NCBI GenBank assembly: GCA_035578905.1
Contig: JAQJVL010000514.1
Coordinates: forward strand, 482,501 to 546,500
From: Stictocephala bisonia
Taxonomy: Eukaryota > Arthropoda > Insecta > Hemiptera > Membracidae
Direction: 5' to 3'
DNA length: 64,000 nucleotides
The position numbers and the translations under genes are program-made. Numbering within the stretch: position 1 is the stretch's first letter; each line of letters starts with the position of its first letter. Positions 14,196 to 26,624 of this stretch are shown here, one piece after another. A model generated the notes under the pieces. It was not told where the DNA came from, made no database searches, and saw only the letters and a list, made by a program, of their open reading frames with translations.

Positions 14196-14303
14196 CTTTG
14201 CTTGGAATGAAATGCCGTGCTGGAAAGCCTCTTCTGAGTGCAAGGGAATTCTGGTGTCATAGTCATCGTTCTGGACCAAGTTGTACTGCTTCTTCGACGG
14301 CAT
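14196..14303 (-). CDS. Nos1ap: NOS1AP (CAPON) first coding exon
   Basis: The exon encodes 36 residues beginning MPSKKQYNL and ending HGISFQAK, followed at once by a splice donor (GTAACA on the minus strand, first base 14195). The segment matches the start of nitric-oxide-synthase-1 adaptor proteins, which begin MPSK-Y-L and run through RIPLH-E-AFQHGI into the PTB domain. NOS1AP is a cytoplasmic adaptor that links nNOS to Dexras1 and Scribble/polarity complexes through an N-terminal PTB domain and a C-terminal PDZ ligand. The codon ends at phase 0, and the next family residues (Y-GSLDVPRP) would begin exon 2, which I do not find. The ATG at 14303 was chosen by family match; an upstream in-frame extension looks like 5' UTR. 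Intron 1 would occupy much or all of 1-14195. Identification comes from recalled family similarity and is firm. Confidence 0.88.
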
Positions 14304-15340
14304 CTTCAAACCTTTCAATGCACTTGACACAACAAATAACACTTCACAAAGTCCTCAGCAAGAGGAGGAACATTTGATCACAATTAATTACTTCCAAAAT
14401 AGCACAATTCGGCAACACTGGACGGCGTGCGTGCACTGAGTGGGTAAACAAACAACCGAAATAGCCGGCGGCAGTCGTTTCTAACCTCAAAATGTTCCAA
14501 TTGATGTTTACTATTTATTTTTCTCGCTATCTACGGAAAATCAGTTCATGTAATTAAAAAATTTTATAGTGTATAATATGAGAATACCGTTTCACGTGGC
14601 GAATTACATAAAACTGTTTGCACTTGAACTTACAACTAATTTGAAACAACGGATTTGGAACTAAATTCTCCAGACTTTAGCCTGGCACCTTTACAATAGC
14701 CAGCCGACGGCATCGGTACTGTTTGCGTTTCCCTTGAAACCCACTCCATCCACATTCCCGAGCACGTTGTAAGTCAGGAGGAGTGCGAACCGTGTACATC
14801 CGCACTGTAGCGCGGCGGTCACCGGTCTGTCTCGCCGGTAGCTACAGCAGCGCTGCCTAGCCGACCGCCGGAGAACCACCATGTGCCTGCCTGTGTGGGA
14901 GGACATCCCGCCGCGAACAGAGCTCTTCTGGCTTGTTTTTGTTTAACAGATAATCTCACATTTATCCTGCTGTTTCTCTCATTTTGTTTTCGACTTTGCG
15001 TTACTATACTGTAAGTAAATACGCCAGAACTTCTGTTGTTTTTCAGGCTACAAATTGATATTGTTATAATCCATAAAAATACGATTAATACAATAATTAA
15101 ATCTATCATATTTAAACACCCAAATATTAGTTTAGGCCTACAGAACAATATAGTACATATACTCGCTGCTCGCCATAGCAATCTCACCATTAACACGATA
15201 TCCGCTTTTCAAAGTCACTATGCCTCCCTCATTGCCTCGTTGGAACATAAATGTAATCTTTCGCAAACATGATTATCATTATGATCAGTCATATATTAAA
15301 AGGCAGGTAAAATAAATTTCAAAGATAATATTAAAATCAA
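14304..15340 (-). promoter_or_regulatory. Probable 5' UTR and promoter-proximal region of NOS1AP
   Basis: Immediately upstream (minus strand) of the NOS1AP start codon. The part at about 14690-14960 is clearly richer in GC and CpG than its surroundings, as expected near a transcription start. No TATA box or decisive initiator was identified, and the transcription start cannot be placed. Open frames here have no family resemblance. Confidence 0.35.
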
Positions 15341-15346
15341 TCAGGC

Positions 15347-15423
15347 ATCTCCTAGCCTAGTGTTTGGCACTTCCGCTTCCTATGCAGACGGTCATGGGAT
15401 CAAATCTCGGAAATTCCACGGAA
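15347..15423 (+). repeat. tRNA-like SINE head (degenerate)
   Basis: The sequence contains an A-box-like CCTAGTGTTTGGCACTTCCG and, about 35 bases later, a B-box-like GGGATCAAATCTCGG, the spacing and words of a tRNA promoter. It is mutated and does not close a full cloverleaf, so a SINE fragment is more likely than a working tRNA gene. Confidence 0.5.
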
Positions 15424-15484
15424 ATTTACCATAGCGGTTTGAACCATTTTCCCTTAAAATTTTAATACCATTATAAAAATACTA

Positions 15485-16125
15485 CTGGCCGTCGGTTGAT
15501 ATTATCTGCTGGGTGGCTGGAAAGGCCGTCGGTTGTTATCATCTGCTGGATGGATGAAAGTAGAGCCGTCGGTTGTTATCATCTGCAGAATGGATGAAAG
15601 AAGGGCCGTCTATTGATATTATCTGCTGGGTGGCTGGAAGGGCCTTCAATTGTTATCATCTGATGTATGGCTGGAAGGGCCGTCGGTTGTTAATATCAGC
15701 TGGATGGCTGGAAGGGTCGTCAGTTGTTATTATTTGCTGAATGGCTGGTAGGGCCGTCGGTTGATATTATCTGCTGGATGGCTGGAAGGGCCGTCGGTTG
15801 TTATCATCTGCTGGGTGGCTGGAAGGGCCGTCGGTTGTTATCATCTGCTGGATGGCTGGAAGGGCCGTCAGTTGTTATTATTTGCTGAATGGCTGGTAGG
15901 GCCGTCGGTTGATATTACCTGCTGGATGGCTGGAAAGGCCGTCGATTGTTATGATCTGCTGGGTGGCTGGATGGGCCGTCGGTTGTTACTATCAGCTGGA
16001 TGGTTGGAAGGGCCGTCGGTTGTCATTATCTTCTGGACGTATGAAAGAAGAGCCGTCAGTTGTTATCTTCTTCTGGACGGATGAAAGAAGAGCCATCGGT
16101 TGTTGTCATCTTCTGATTGGTTGGG
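15485..16125 (+). repeat. Minisatellite, ~37-bp unit x ~17
   Basis: Repeats of a unit like GGCCGTCGGTTGTTATCATC followed by TGCTGGATGGCTGGAAG. Units differ by substitutions and small indels. Short open frames running through it reflect the repeat and are not genes. Confidence 0.92.
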
Positions 16126-16898
16126 GCCCTTTGTGAATACGTCTATACACCAAGGCTAACGGAGGTACTGTAAGTAGTTACTCATATACTGTTTCTCATT
16201 TAATAAAATTAGTGAAAAACCTCTTGCAAATATATTTACTATCTTAATATAAATTCAAAATCTTGCCTGACCTTGATCAAACCAGTGAGTTAAAAATATG
16301 CCCTATTTTAAAACAAATTTTTTACAGAAAATCGTTATCGAATATCAAAATGTTCCTACGTTAATTAACGCTTTCTTAAGGTATTGCTTCACTTTACTAT
16401 GTCGCTATTTCTATTTGTAGCTGTTCCAGTGACTGTGTCACCAGGTCATGGCATGTCACAGGAACGACAAATGTCAACAACGCCGTGGATGGTAGTTAGT
16501 ATCAAAGTGGTCCGACCGTGACCCGTTCCTTCTTCCAGCAGTTCTTACAGTGAGAAGAAGAAGATTAAATAAAACAGTTCAATAACTACCGTTCCAGGAC
16601 ATGTTTTTTCAATTTTTCTTAAAATAATACTAAAAACTATAAGTTCTGTCCATATCAAACACCGTATCTCAAGTGTGCGTATGCAAAGAACCCACGACAG
16701 ACCGGCAATGTTGACCTGTAGTAAGAGTTCACACTTTGACTGGAGTTATGTAGAAGAGGAATTTTTTTACTTCCTCTTCTATATCAGAGAAGAATATTAG
16801 AAATTAAAATTATATGTTTTATTTCATATAGTACTTCTCAGGGTACCCTGTATAATAAGATACAAAGTTTATTTGATATTATTAAATAAGAAAAAAAT
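16126..16898. other. Non-coding sequence
   Basis: No gene is seen. A hairpin GAAGAGGAA / TTCCTCTTC lies near 16753-16782. Confidence 0.5.
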
Positions 16899-17271
16899 AA
16901 TCAGTAAGCAATATTTGGAGAATGCCTCAAATAATAAATACAATGTTTCGAGACAGTTATAACAACAACAAAAAATCAGTAAGCAATATTTGGAGAATGC
17001 CTCAAATAATAAATACAATGTTTCGAGACAGTTATAACAAAAAAAAAAAAATAATCAGTAAGCAATATTTGGAGAATGCCTCAAATAATAAATACAATGT
17101 TTCGAGACAGTTATAACAAAAAAACTAATCAGTAAGCAATATTTGGAGAATGCCTCAAATAATAAATACAATGTTTCCAGACAGTTATAACAAAAAAAAA
17201 AAAAATAATCAGTAAGCAATATTTGGAGAATGCCTCAAATAATAAATACAATGTTTCGAGACAGTTATAAC
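16899..17271 (+). repeat. Tandem repeat, ~74-80-bp unit x5
   Basis: Five copies begin AATCAGTAAGCAATATTTGG at about 16899, 16973, 17054, 17128 and 17207. Each ends in GAGACAGTTATAACA (one copy CAGACAG) and an A-rich linker of varying length, which makes the period irregular. Confidence 0.93.
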
Positions 17272-17959
17272 AGACTCCTGTCGTCTGCAGGTGTTACTTA
17301 CCTTAGCCTACATTTAAAAATAATTTTATTTTTTTCTTAACCCATACTAATTCAAGAAAATACTAAAAACGTACATGCTTAAAAACTACAGTTAACTGTT
17401 CAGAACTATCACACATAACACAATTGTACAAAATATAAAACACAATATGAAATATAGGATATGAAAATATTCAAATCAGATTATAAAATAGAGAAATTAC
17501 TCAACTTATCCAACCAACTTCAAATTCCCCGTCCACTAAAATTTAAGTGGCAATGCAACCTGTTAGTTTTTGGAACCCATATATCATGTGTATTTATTTG
17601 TATTAGTTTGACATTGTGACAATACAAATCAGCACTCGCATTGTAATACAATACACACAACACTATGCGAGATTTATAACATTTAATTACCTATTTGTTT
17701 AGTGTGTTTACTGTATGTAGCGTTTTATTAGGCAAAATAATGTTGAATAACACAAGAACTATATTCATTTAGTAGTAGCGTATTATTGTATTCTTCCATT
17801 GAAAATTTGTTTATTTATTAAACTTTCACACAAGAAGGATGTATTCGGATAACTACAACTTTAAGTTTATTTAGTAACTATTAACTGTTCATAGATTATT
17901 AACACTTTCATAATGAATGTAAATCAAAATAGGAGTCTAAACACGTAATTTATCGCACG
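17272..17959. other. AT-rich non-coding sequence
   Basis: Nothing recognisable. Confidence 0.5.
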
Positions 17960-18179
17960 AATTGTCTCTCCGGACTCCCCAAGCCTCTTGAATTAGTGGA
18001 GTAGACATGAATTATGTATTGTGCCACTATCAAGTTCATGACCTTCCTCTCATACATAATCCGCTTGAGAATCAAGGTTCTATTCTATACAATACAAACT
18101 TCAACCCAGCCACTTGGAATGGTGGAGTAGTCTTGCATCATGTATTGTGCCAATGTCCAGTTTATGACCTTCCTCTCAT
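17960..18179 (+). repeat. Left part of 126-bp satellite array
   Basis: Nearly two units of the same satellite that resumes at 20186, with the outermost unit degenerate. The array is cut at 18179 by a hAT element. Confidence 0.9.
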
Positions 18180-20185
18180 CATAGGCGCCGACTCCTAGGG
18201 GCTCGCGGGGCTCGAGCCCCCCCCAATGGTGCCGTCGTAGGGGCTCAGCCCCCCCAACGAAAATAAAATAATTTAATTTAAACTTACGTTTAAATTACAG
18301 TACGAATCAATTTGTATTTGTACTGTGGGTACTGATCTTGATGTTTGTGAGGATTTTATAGGTCTATATGAAACAACAAACACAAAAGCTGTAACTCTTT
18401 TTGAAATAGTTAAAGACGTTCTTCTGCGACTTGGGCTATCCTTCGAGAAGTTACGTGGTCGGTGCTTTGATGGGGCATCAAACATGAGTGGCGAGTTTAA
18501 TGGGCTACAAAAGTTAATTACAGATGTTCAGCCTCTCGCAACTTTTGTACACTGTACAGCACATTCGCTGAACTTAGCTGTACAAGATAGTTTGCGACAC
18601 CTGAGTGTCATGAGGGACATAATGAATCTGGCCAAAGATCTAATTACCATGATTCGAGCGTCACCAAAAAGACTTCACATATTTAAAAACGTGAATGATG
18701 ATGAAAACACAGTTGCAACAAATCTACGACCACTTTGTCCGACGAGGTGGACTATGAGATCAAGCAGCATTCGCCGAATAATAAACCACTACGAACAAAT
18801 TTTGATTTTTTTTTGAAAAGTTTTCCTAAGAAGAAAATTCAGATGCTGCTTCAAAATGCTCTGGTTTTTTGGACAATATGCTGCACTTCAAAACATTTTT
18901 CTTCGTCTCACTATTTTGCCAAGTGATGGACCCTGTGGAGGAAGTAAACACAACTATTCAATGTCCCATGATTGGTGCCACAGAGGTTGAATCTAAGTTA
19001 GAGTGCCTACTTGAAATTCTAGAAGAAAAGCGTGCTGAGTTTGACAAGTTCTGGGATGACTGCTTAAAGAAAAAACCTGACGGCCTTGAAGAGCCAAAAC
19101 TACCTCGACAGAGGTTTGTGCCAAAGAAGCTTGAAGAGATCAATAGCTCAAAACCTCACGAATTTAAAAGTCCCATGGAATATTTCCGAAGAATATACCT
19201 CGAAGTGATTGACACGGTGAAAGGTTGTGTAAATGAAAGATTTGAATCTACTGGACTTAACAAAGTACTCATGATTGAGAAAGAGTGTGTCTGAGCTGTC
19301 AACGGAAGTAGTGTAAAATCTTTAAAAATTGATAAAGTACAAGATTTTTTCGCAACTGACTTGGACTCTGACAGACTGCAGCTTCATCTGTCAATGCTAG
19401 GAGACATCGCAAGGCAGAGGAACATTCCCTTAACCACGATGAGAGAAGTTAGAAAGATGTTAGTGGATGATAAGACCATTCGAGAGCTTCTCCCAGAAGC
19501 TTACACATGTGTGAAGCTCCTCCGTGTTGTGCCTGTGACGACTGCATCAGCTGAGAGATCGTTCAGCTCACTACGTCGGCTCAAAACGTATCTGCGATCG
19601 ATAATGGGCCAGAAGAGGTTGAATAATATTGCAGTACTGAATGCGCATCAAGCTGTATTGGATAACTTAGATCTAAGACCGATTGTGAATGACTTTGTGA
19701 AAGCTAATGCAGTAAGACGTACAACATTTGCATTGTTTTAGCACTAATGTCAATTAAAAGGTGTGTAATTTCATTTAATCGTTTTTTTACCCCTTAACAG
19801 AAATAACAGAAAACCACTGTTTATGGTATTAAAAATTTGAGCAAAACCGATATAAGAAATTTTATATGATTATAATCATTCAAAATATTTTTAATTTACA
19901 GCTATCATCGGTTGCCCAACAAATCTAAACTGAAATGGGTTCAGATAAAGAATTTAGGCCCTCCTAGGCCTATGAAATACTAGGTATTCTTGTTGTTGAA
20001 TAATCTAAACATGTGCCATAGCAAATGCATTACCTAGATTGGCTTAAAACTCACTAAAATTAACTAAATTTTCAAATAAATTTCCGGGGGAGGGCCCCCG
20101 GACCCCCCCTTGCCCTGGGGGGTATTCCATACCCCCAGACCCCCCGGTAGTGTAGCCCCCCAGTTTCTCTAAGTCGGCGCCTATG
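18180..20185 (+). mobile_element. hAT element (ZMYM1-like) inserted in the satellite
   Basis: Perfect 14-bp terminal inverted repeats: CATAGGCGCCGACT at 18180-18193 and its reverse complement at 20172-20185. The 8-bp target duplication CCTCTCAT lies at 18172-18179 and 20186-20193, the hAT signature. C-rich blocks lie just inside both ends. At 2006 bp with a broken transposase it is a decayed, internally deleted copy. Confidence 0.95.
18325..19741 (+). pseudogene. hAT transposase, ZMYM1/DUF4371-like, broken
   Basis: Cut-and-paste transposase of the hAT superfamily. Three open blocks are visible. 18325-18816 includes CFDGASNMSG and VHCTAHSLNLAVQDS, typical of the RNase-H-like core of zinc-finger MYM-type-1-like hAT proteins. 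18869-19294 follows in a shifted frame after an A/T homopolymer near 18808-18816. 19361-19741 carries the C-terminal dimerisation region with VTTASAERSFSSLRRLK. A TGA near 19292 also interrupts it. The N-terminal TTF-type zinc finger and the first part of the catalytic domain are absent, so the element lost its 5' coding half. It is not functional. Confidence 0.93.
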
Positions 20186-22998
20186 CCTCTCATACATAAT
20201 CCGCTTGAGAATCAAGGTTCTATGCTATACAATACAAACTTCAACCCAGCCACTTGGAATGGTGGAGTAGTCTTGCATCATGTATTGTGCCACTAACAAC
20301 TTCATGACCTTCCTCTCATACATAATCCGCTTGAGAATCAAGGTTCTATGCTATACAATACAAACTTCAACCCAGCCACTTGGAATGGTGGAGTAGTCTT
20401 GCATCATGTATTGTGCCACTAACAACTTCATGACCTTCCTCTCATACATAATCCGCTTGAGAATCAAGGTTCTATGCTATACAATACAAACTTTAACCCA
20501 GCCACTTGGAATGGTGGAGTAGTCTTGCATCATGTATTGTGCCAATGTCAAGTTCATGACCTTCCTCTCATACATAATCCGCTTGAGAATCAAGGTTCTA
20601 TGCTATACAATACAAACTTCAACCCAGCCACTTGGAATAGTGGAGTAGTCTTGCATCATGTATTGTGCCAATGTCAAGTTCATGACCTTCCTCTCATACA
20701 TAATCCGCTTGAGAATCAAGGTTCTATGCTATACAATACAAACTTCAACCCAGCCACTTGGAATAGTGGAGTAGTCTTGCATCATGTATTGTACCAATGT
20801 CAAATTCATGACCTTCCTCTCATACATAATCCGCTTGAGAATCAAGGTTCTATGCTATACAATACAAACTTCAACCCAGCCACTTGGAATGGTGGAGTAG
20901 TCTTGCATCATGTATTGTACCAATGTCACATTCATGACCTTCCTCTCATACATAATCCGCTTGAGAATCAAGGTTCTATGCTATACAATACAAACTGCAA
21001 CCCAGCCACTTGGAATGGTGGAGTAGTCTTGCATCATGTATTGTGCCAATGTCAAGTTCATGACCTTCCTCTCATACATAATCCGCTTGAGAATCAAGGT
21101 TCTATGCTATACAATACAAACTTCAACCCAGCCACTTGGAATGGTGGAGTAGTCTTGCATCATGTATTGTGCCAATGTCAAGTTCATGACCTTCCTCTCA
21201 TACATAATCCGCTTGAGAATCAAGGTTCTATGCTATACAATACAAACTGCAACCCAGCCACTTGGAATGGTGGAGTAGTCTTGCATCATGTATTGTGCTA
21301 CTAACAAGTTCATGACCTTCCTCTCATACATAATCCGCTTGAGAATCAAGGTTCTATGCTATACAATACAAACTTCAACCCAGCCACTTGGAATGGTGGA
21401 GTAGTCTTGCATCATGTATTGTGCCAATGTCAAGTTCATGACCTTCCTCTCATACATAATCCGCTTGAGAATCAAGGTTCTATGTTATACAATACAAACT
21501 TCAACCCAGCCACTTGGAATGGTGGAATAGTCTTGCATCATGTATTGTGCTACTAACAAGTTCATGACCTTCCTCTCATACATAATCCGCTTGAGAATCA
21601 AGGTTCTATGTTATACAATACAAACTTCAACCCAGCCACTTGGAATGGTGGAGTAGTCTTGCATCATGTATTGTGCTACTAACAAGTTCATGACCTTCCT
21701 CTCATACATAATCCGCTTGAGAATCAAGGTTCTATGCTATACAATACAAACTTCAACCCAGCCACTTGGAATGGTGGAGTAGTCTTGCATCATGTATTGT
21801 ACCAATGTCAAGTTCATGACCTTCCTCTCATACATAATCCGCTTGAGAATCAAGGTTCTATGTTATACAATACAACTTCAACCCAGCCACTTGGAATGGT
21901 GGAGTAGTCTTGCATCATGTATTGTGCCAATGTCCAGTTCATGACCTTCCTCTCATACATAATCCGCTTGAGAATCAAGGTTCTATGCTATACAATACAA
22001 ACTGCAACCCAGCCACTTGGAATGGTGGAGTAGTCTTGCATCATGTATTGTACCAATGTCCAGTTCATGACCTTCCTCTCATACATAATCCGCTTGAGAA
22101 TCAAGGTTCTATGCTATACAATTCAAACTTCGACCCAGCCACTTGGAACGGTGGAGTAGTCTTGCATCATGTATTGTGCCAATGTCAAGTTCATGACCTT
22201 CCTCTCATACATAATCCGCTTGAGAATCAAGGTTCTATGCTATACAATACAAACTGCAACCCAGCCACTTGGAATGGTGGAGTAGTCTTGCATCATGTAT
22301 TGTGACAATGTCAAGTTCATGACCTTCCTCTCATACATAATCCGCTTGAGAATCAAGGTTCTATGCTATACAATACAAACTGCAACCCAGCCACTTGGAA
22401 TGGTGGAGTAGTCTTGCATCTTGTATTGTGCCAATGTCAAGTTCATGACCTTCCTCTCATACATAATCCGCTTGAGAATCAAGGTTCTATGCTATACAAT
22501 ACAAGCTGCAACCCAGCCACTTGGAATGGTGGAGTAGTCTTGCATCATGTATTGTGCCAATGTCAAGTTCATGACCTTCCTCTCATACATAATCCGCTTG
22601 AGAATCAAGGTTCTATGCTATACAATACAAACTGCAACCCAGCCACTTGGAATGGTGGAGTAGTCTTGCATCATGTATTGTGCCAATGTCAAGTTCATGA
22701 CCTTCCTCTCATACATAATCCGCTTGAGAATCAAGGTTCTATGCTACACAATACAAACTGCAACCCAGCCACTTGGAATGGTGGAGTAGTCTTGCATCAT
22801 GTATTGTACCAATGTCTAGTTCATGACCTTCCTCTCATACATAATCCGCTTGAGAATCAAGGTTCTATGCTATACAATACAAACTTCAACCCAGCCACTT
22901 GGAATAGTGGAGTAGTTTTGCATCATGTATTGTACCAATGTCCAGTTCATGACCTTCCTCTCATACATAATACGTTAGAGAATCAAGATTCTATGTAA
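20186..22998 (+). repeat. 126-bp satellite array, ~22 units
   Basis: Start words ATGCTATACAATAC recur every 126 bp (20222, 20348, 20474 and onward). Because 126 is divisible by three, runs of units stay open as a 42-residue repeat (MLYNTNFNPATWNGGVVL and so on). Variant units (TTC/TGC in AACTTCAACC, and a TGTGCTACTAACAA type that brings a stop) break it. No start context, splice sites or known domain supports coding. Together with 17960-18179 this is one array split by the hAT element. The last unit near 22970 is degenerate. Confidence 0.96.
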
Positions 22999-23467
22999 TG
23001 TAATGTTTTCTTTTCCCTAGACGCAATCTCCAAATCTGAGTGAAAACTTTAGAGCACAAGCGAGTTACTCTTTCATTTGTTATGTGCCTGTTTAATAATT
23101 ACTTTACCTGTTTAATAGACTAATAATTACTTACCTGTTTAATTCACTAATTTTAAAATTAATTTTTTTATGTTTGACTTGAGTTAGGCCTGTTCACAAG
23201 TCCGAGATGCATGATTATTGAAACTGCGACATTTCTTGAGTACCTAATTTTGAATAATAAGTTATTCACTTTACTTAACGAAATTATTTTTAAAATGTGT
23301 ATAATTTTACGTACTATAATACATAGTTAAAATTATCAATTTCATCGTTACGTTCTATTTATTTATTTTTATTTATTCTAAGGACAATATATAGTCAAAT
23401 GTAGATCTAGTCTGATTTTGATGAGTGTGGTTGAACCAAGTCCCTAGTTACAAATTAAAGCCGACTA
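22999..23467. other. AT-rich non-coding sequence
   Basis: Nothing recognisable. Confidence 0.5.
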
Positions 23468-23979
23468 TCTATATTTATAAAAGAGGATGTTTGTATATAT
23501 ATATGTTTGAAGTTTATGCGCTGCCAAACCATCCAACCGATCGCCATGAAACTTTAGGATGTTGTCCTGTATACTCTCGGGATGGTTTCTGTGAAGTTTG
23601 ATGCAGATCCGTCCACAGGGTCCCGCCCCACGGGCTCCTAAAGATCCCATGTTATTCAAATGAGGAATCTGAATTGTTTACAAAAAACATATGACTGTGT
23701 GGTTTAATGTAGTTTCACATGCCATAAGCAGATTGAAGTTCTCACAACAACAGTACTGTATATGTTTTGATTTATTGTAGTTCTACATTTCACCTTGAGA
23801 GTGTAGCACACACTACAAAAAACCTTTACATTTATACACCAAATAAGAAGACCAAAAATATTGTTTACCCTCTTGCATTCATTTAATAAATAATGGTTTT
23901 TTATAATTATTTTTATTGCTTTATTTTGGTATGGCAATGAAAAATGAAAGGCGAGACAACGTCCGCCGGGTTCAGCTAG
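23468..23979 (+). mobile_element. Non-autonomous Helitron (512 bp)
   Basis: It begins TCTATATTTATAAAAGAG and ends GGTTCAGCTAG, set between A (23467) and T (23980), as Helitrons do. Its first ~350 bp match the 5' end of the Helitron copies at 39830 and 40463. Its last ~165 bp match the 3' end of the 45657 copy, including the tail of the helicase reading frame (KNLYIYTP region). It is an internal-deletion derivative of that autonomous family. Confidence 0.9.
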
Positions 23980-25431
23980 TTTCTTATAAAGTGTCATTAA
24001 TTGTTAAATATACAGTCGATTGTTGTCAGCTGATCTCTTTCTAATTTTATTTCACTCTAATTGGGATCGAACTTTACCTTTTCCTTAAGAAGGTAGGCTC
24101 TATCTAATTACGTTGTAATACAATAATCTTCCATCGTTGTCAGGGCATACTTTAGGCCAACTGTAAATACGTATAAACTTGTAAGCAGAAACATAATCAG
24201 TAAATTTAACATTTATAATAACAAAATATGTCTATTATTTACACACAATTATCTTTAAAACCGTGACAGTCTATTGAACCTCGCCCACTTGCCATTTTCT
24301 TCTCTCCACACAGTACTCTCCTCTATACAATGATTGAGTAAGCACCTTACGTTCTCGAGAGCGACCTACGTTACCACTCGAGATCTCACCCTCTATACCT
24401 TACGTATAAAGGACGGCTGCGTCAAAAAACCCTCCGCACACACGGTTCTACATAAACCCAAACTCTAGTATCCGACCTCAGCGATACGTAATTTATTTTT
24501 ATTTTTTTTCTTCAGATAAAACTTCATTATCCAGGTAACTTGGAACTGCAGGCCTGTAAGTGAACGTAATTCGACGAGTGAAATACAAACCCTTAGATCA
24601 GTTTGGGATTCGAACCTTGGAACTTGGTCACTGTCTGTTTTATTCTCTCACTTGAGTGGAATCCATTCCTCTGTGAGCCATAGGAGCGACTGCTGGTTAG
24701 GACAATCATGTGGATAAAGAGTTTAGACAAGATTTTCATGGCGGTGTCATACAATAACCTTTTCGTAACCACAGAGAAGAAACAGAGGTAGCATGCAATA
24801 GGGCACTGAATGTGTGTCAAGTAGACCTAGTTATTTCTCCACATTGCAATGCAATGACAGAGTCAGCGCGTTGTATGTCCCTCCTTTATTATCCCTATAT
24901 ACTAAAGGATTAACTTAGTAATTATTTCTAAAAATGTAGGCCGTACGTAAGATGTAATCTGCAACCAACGCGTTCGCTGCGCACAATCGACCTCTGTATC
25001 TTTCTCTCTGTGTCTTAACTAAGTTGGCTGAGAGGATTGTTAACAATACTAGTGACACCACCGGGTTGCTAGTAACCTAACTCATATAAACATAGCCGAG
25101 ACAGGACAGGATGAACTGGCTGCAACACCTTGGAGGCCAAGTATGTGGGTAAATGAGCAATAACTCTAAAGATCACAAAGAACTTACAGTGGCCCATCCA
25201 CCCGTCCAGCGAACCCATCAGAAATGACGGTTACATTCATCAGTCTTACGAAAACTTCCGGATGACAGGTCCCTTAGTAAACATAAACATCCGAAATAGT
25301 AGTGTATCAGGACTACGCTCATCCACTCTACGTATACATTCGTCTTAAGTTGACTCCGTTTACCCATCTGAATTAAGTGGCCCACCCTCACGACATGTAG
25401 CAATATCGTAATAACGATCAACTAAAACAAC
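23980..25431. other. Non-coding sequence
   Basis: No gene is recognised. Base composition is more even than in the flanks, especially 25030-25430, but no frame resembles a known protein. Confidence 0.45.
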
Positions 25432-26620
25432 TCATCGTCGGTTTAGCTTCTCCAATCTTCCGGGTGTGCTGACAAGCCTTCCTCCATCTTCTCCTGTCCA
25501 TTTATATTCTGTCATCCTCAATTTGCTGTAACTGCTATGTATTATATCTTCCTTTATGACGTCCATCTTTCGCGGTCTCCCAACTCTTCTCTTGCCATCA
25601 ACATCTCTTTCCAACCATATTTTTGCCACTCTTCCTTCCTCCATTCTTCTTACATGTCCAAACCATCCCAACCTTGCCATTCTGATCTTTTCTCCAACTG
25701 TCCTATTAAACCCAAACTGGTCTCTTATGTCTGTATTTCTGATTCTATCTCGTCTGGTCTTCAGCAAATATGTCCTTAAAAATTTCATTTCAGATGTCTG
25801 GATTCTACTACGGTCTTTTTTATTCAGAGTGCAAGTTTCTAAGCTGTAAATTAAAATAGGCATAAAGTATGTATTGAACATGGTTGATTTGGCTATTTTT
25901 GGTACTTTACTATCCGATAACAAACTTCTGACTTGGTGGAAAAATGTGGCTGTTTTATTTAGTCTGTTGGTGACTTCAGTTGTATCTGTACCATTAATAG
26001 TTATAGTACTTCCAAGATAGTTAAAAAAGTGCTCTACATTTTTGAGGGTGTGATTTCCTAGTTTTAAGGTTAATGGATTTAAGTTTTTTTTTTAATTGTC
26101 TTTACTACTGTTTTTTCATTTCATACTTTAAGTTTGAACTCTTTAAACTTGCTGTTCCATAAATTGAGTTTTTTCCTGGACATCCTGCTCTGTGTAACCC
26201 CAAATAGCCACATCATCCGCAAACACTAGGGCACTAAACTCTAATGTCATTATTCTTTTAATTTGTTTCATTATTTCGTCCATATCTAAAATGAGTATAA
26301 ATGGAGAAAGTGCACTCCCCTGTTGTAATCCTCTTTTAGTTTCAAACCAGTATGAAAGTTAATTCCAATCTGGACACAGCTTTGGCATTCTCCATATAAC
26401 ATTGTTACTTTCTGTATAAGGCTTTCTCTGTTTCTGTTTTAGGCATTTTTTCTGTTTTAGGCTTTCCCGTATTTTACTTCGTGGTACACTGCCTTTTCAA
26501 TATCCAGGAATACCAAATTTAAAATTTTATCTTTTTCAATATGTTATTCGATTAGTCTTCTAAGGGTAAAAATCAGGTATGTTGTTGAGCGGTTACTTCT
26601 GAAAGCATACTGCTCTTCTT
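25432..26620 (-). pseudogene. LINE RT catalytic part and C-terminal tail, broken
   Basis: The catalytic YADD box appears as LVFADDVAIWG near 26230-26195 on the minus strand, upstream of a tail open over 25432-25923. The tail contains ARLGWFGHVRRMEEGR and GKRRVGRPRK, the conserved C-terminal region of this LINE type. Frames between 25930 and 26620 are disrupted. Confidence 0.85.
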
Positions 26621-26624
26621 ATAG

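Noticed and set aside
15761..16136. Open frames over the 37-bp repeat
   Set aside because: Repeat-driven; the period is not a multiple of three and frames switch.
20474..22998. Open frames of 42-residue repeats
   Set aside because: They follow the 126-bp satellite period, are cut by variant units and match no protein family known to me.
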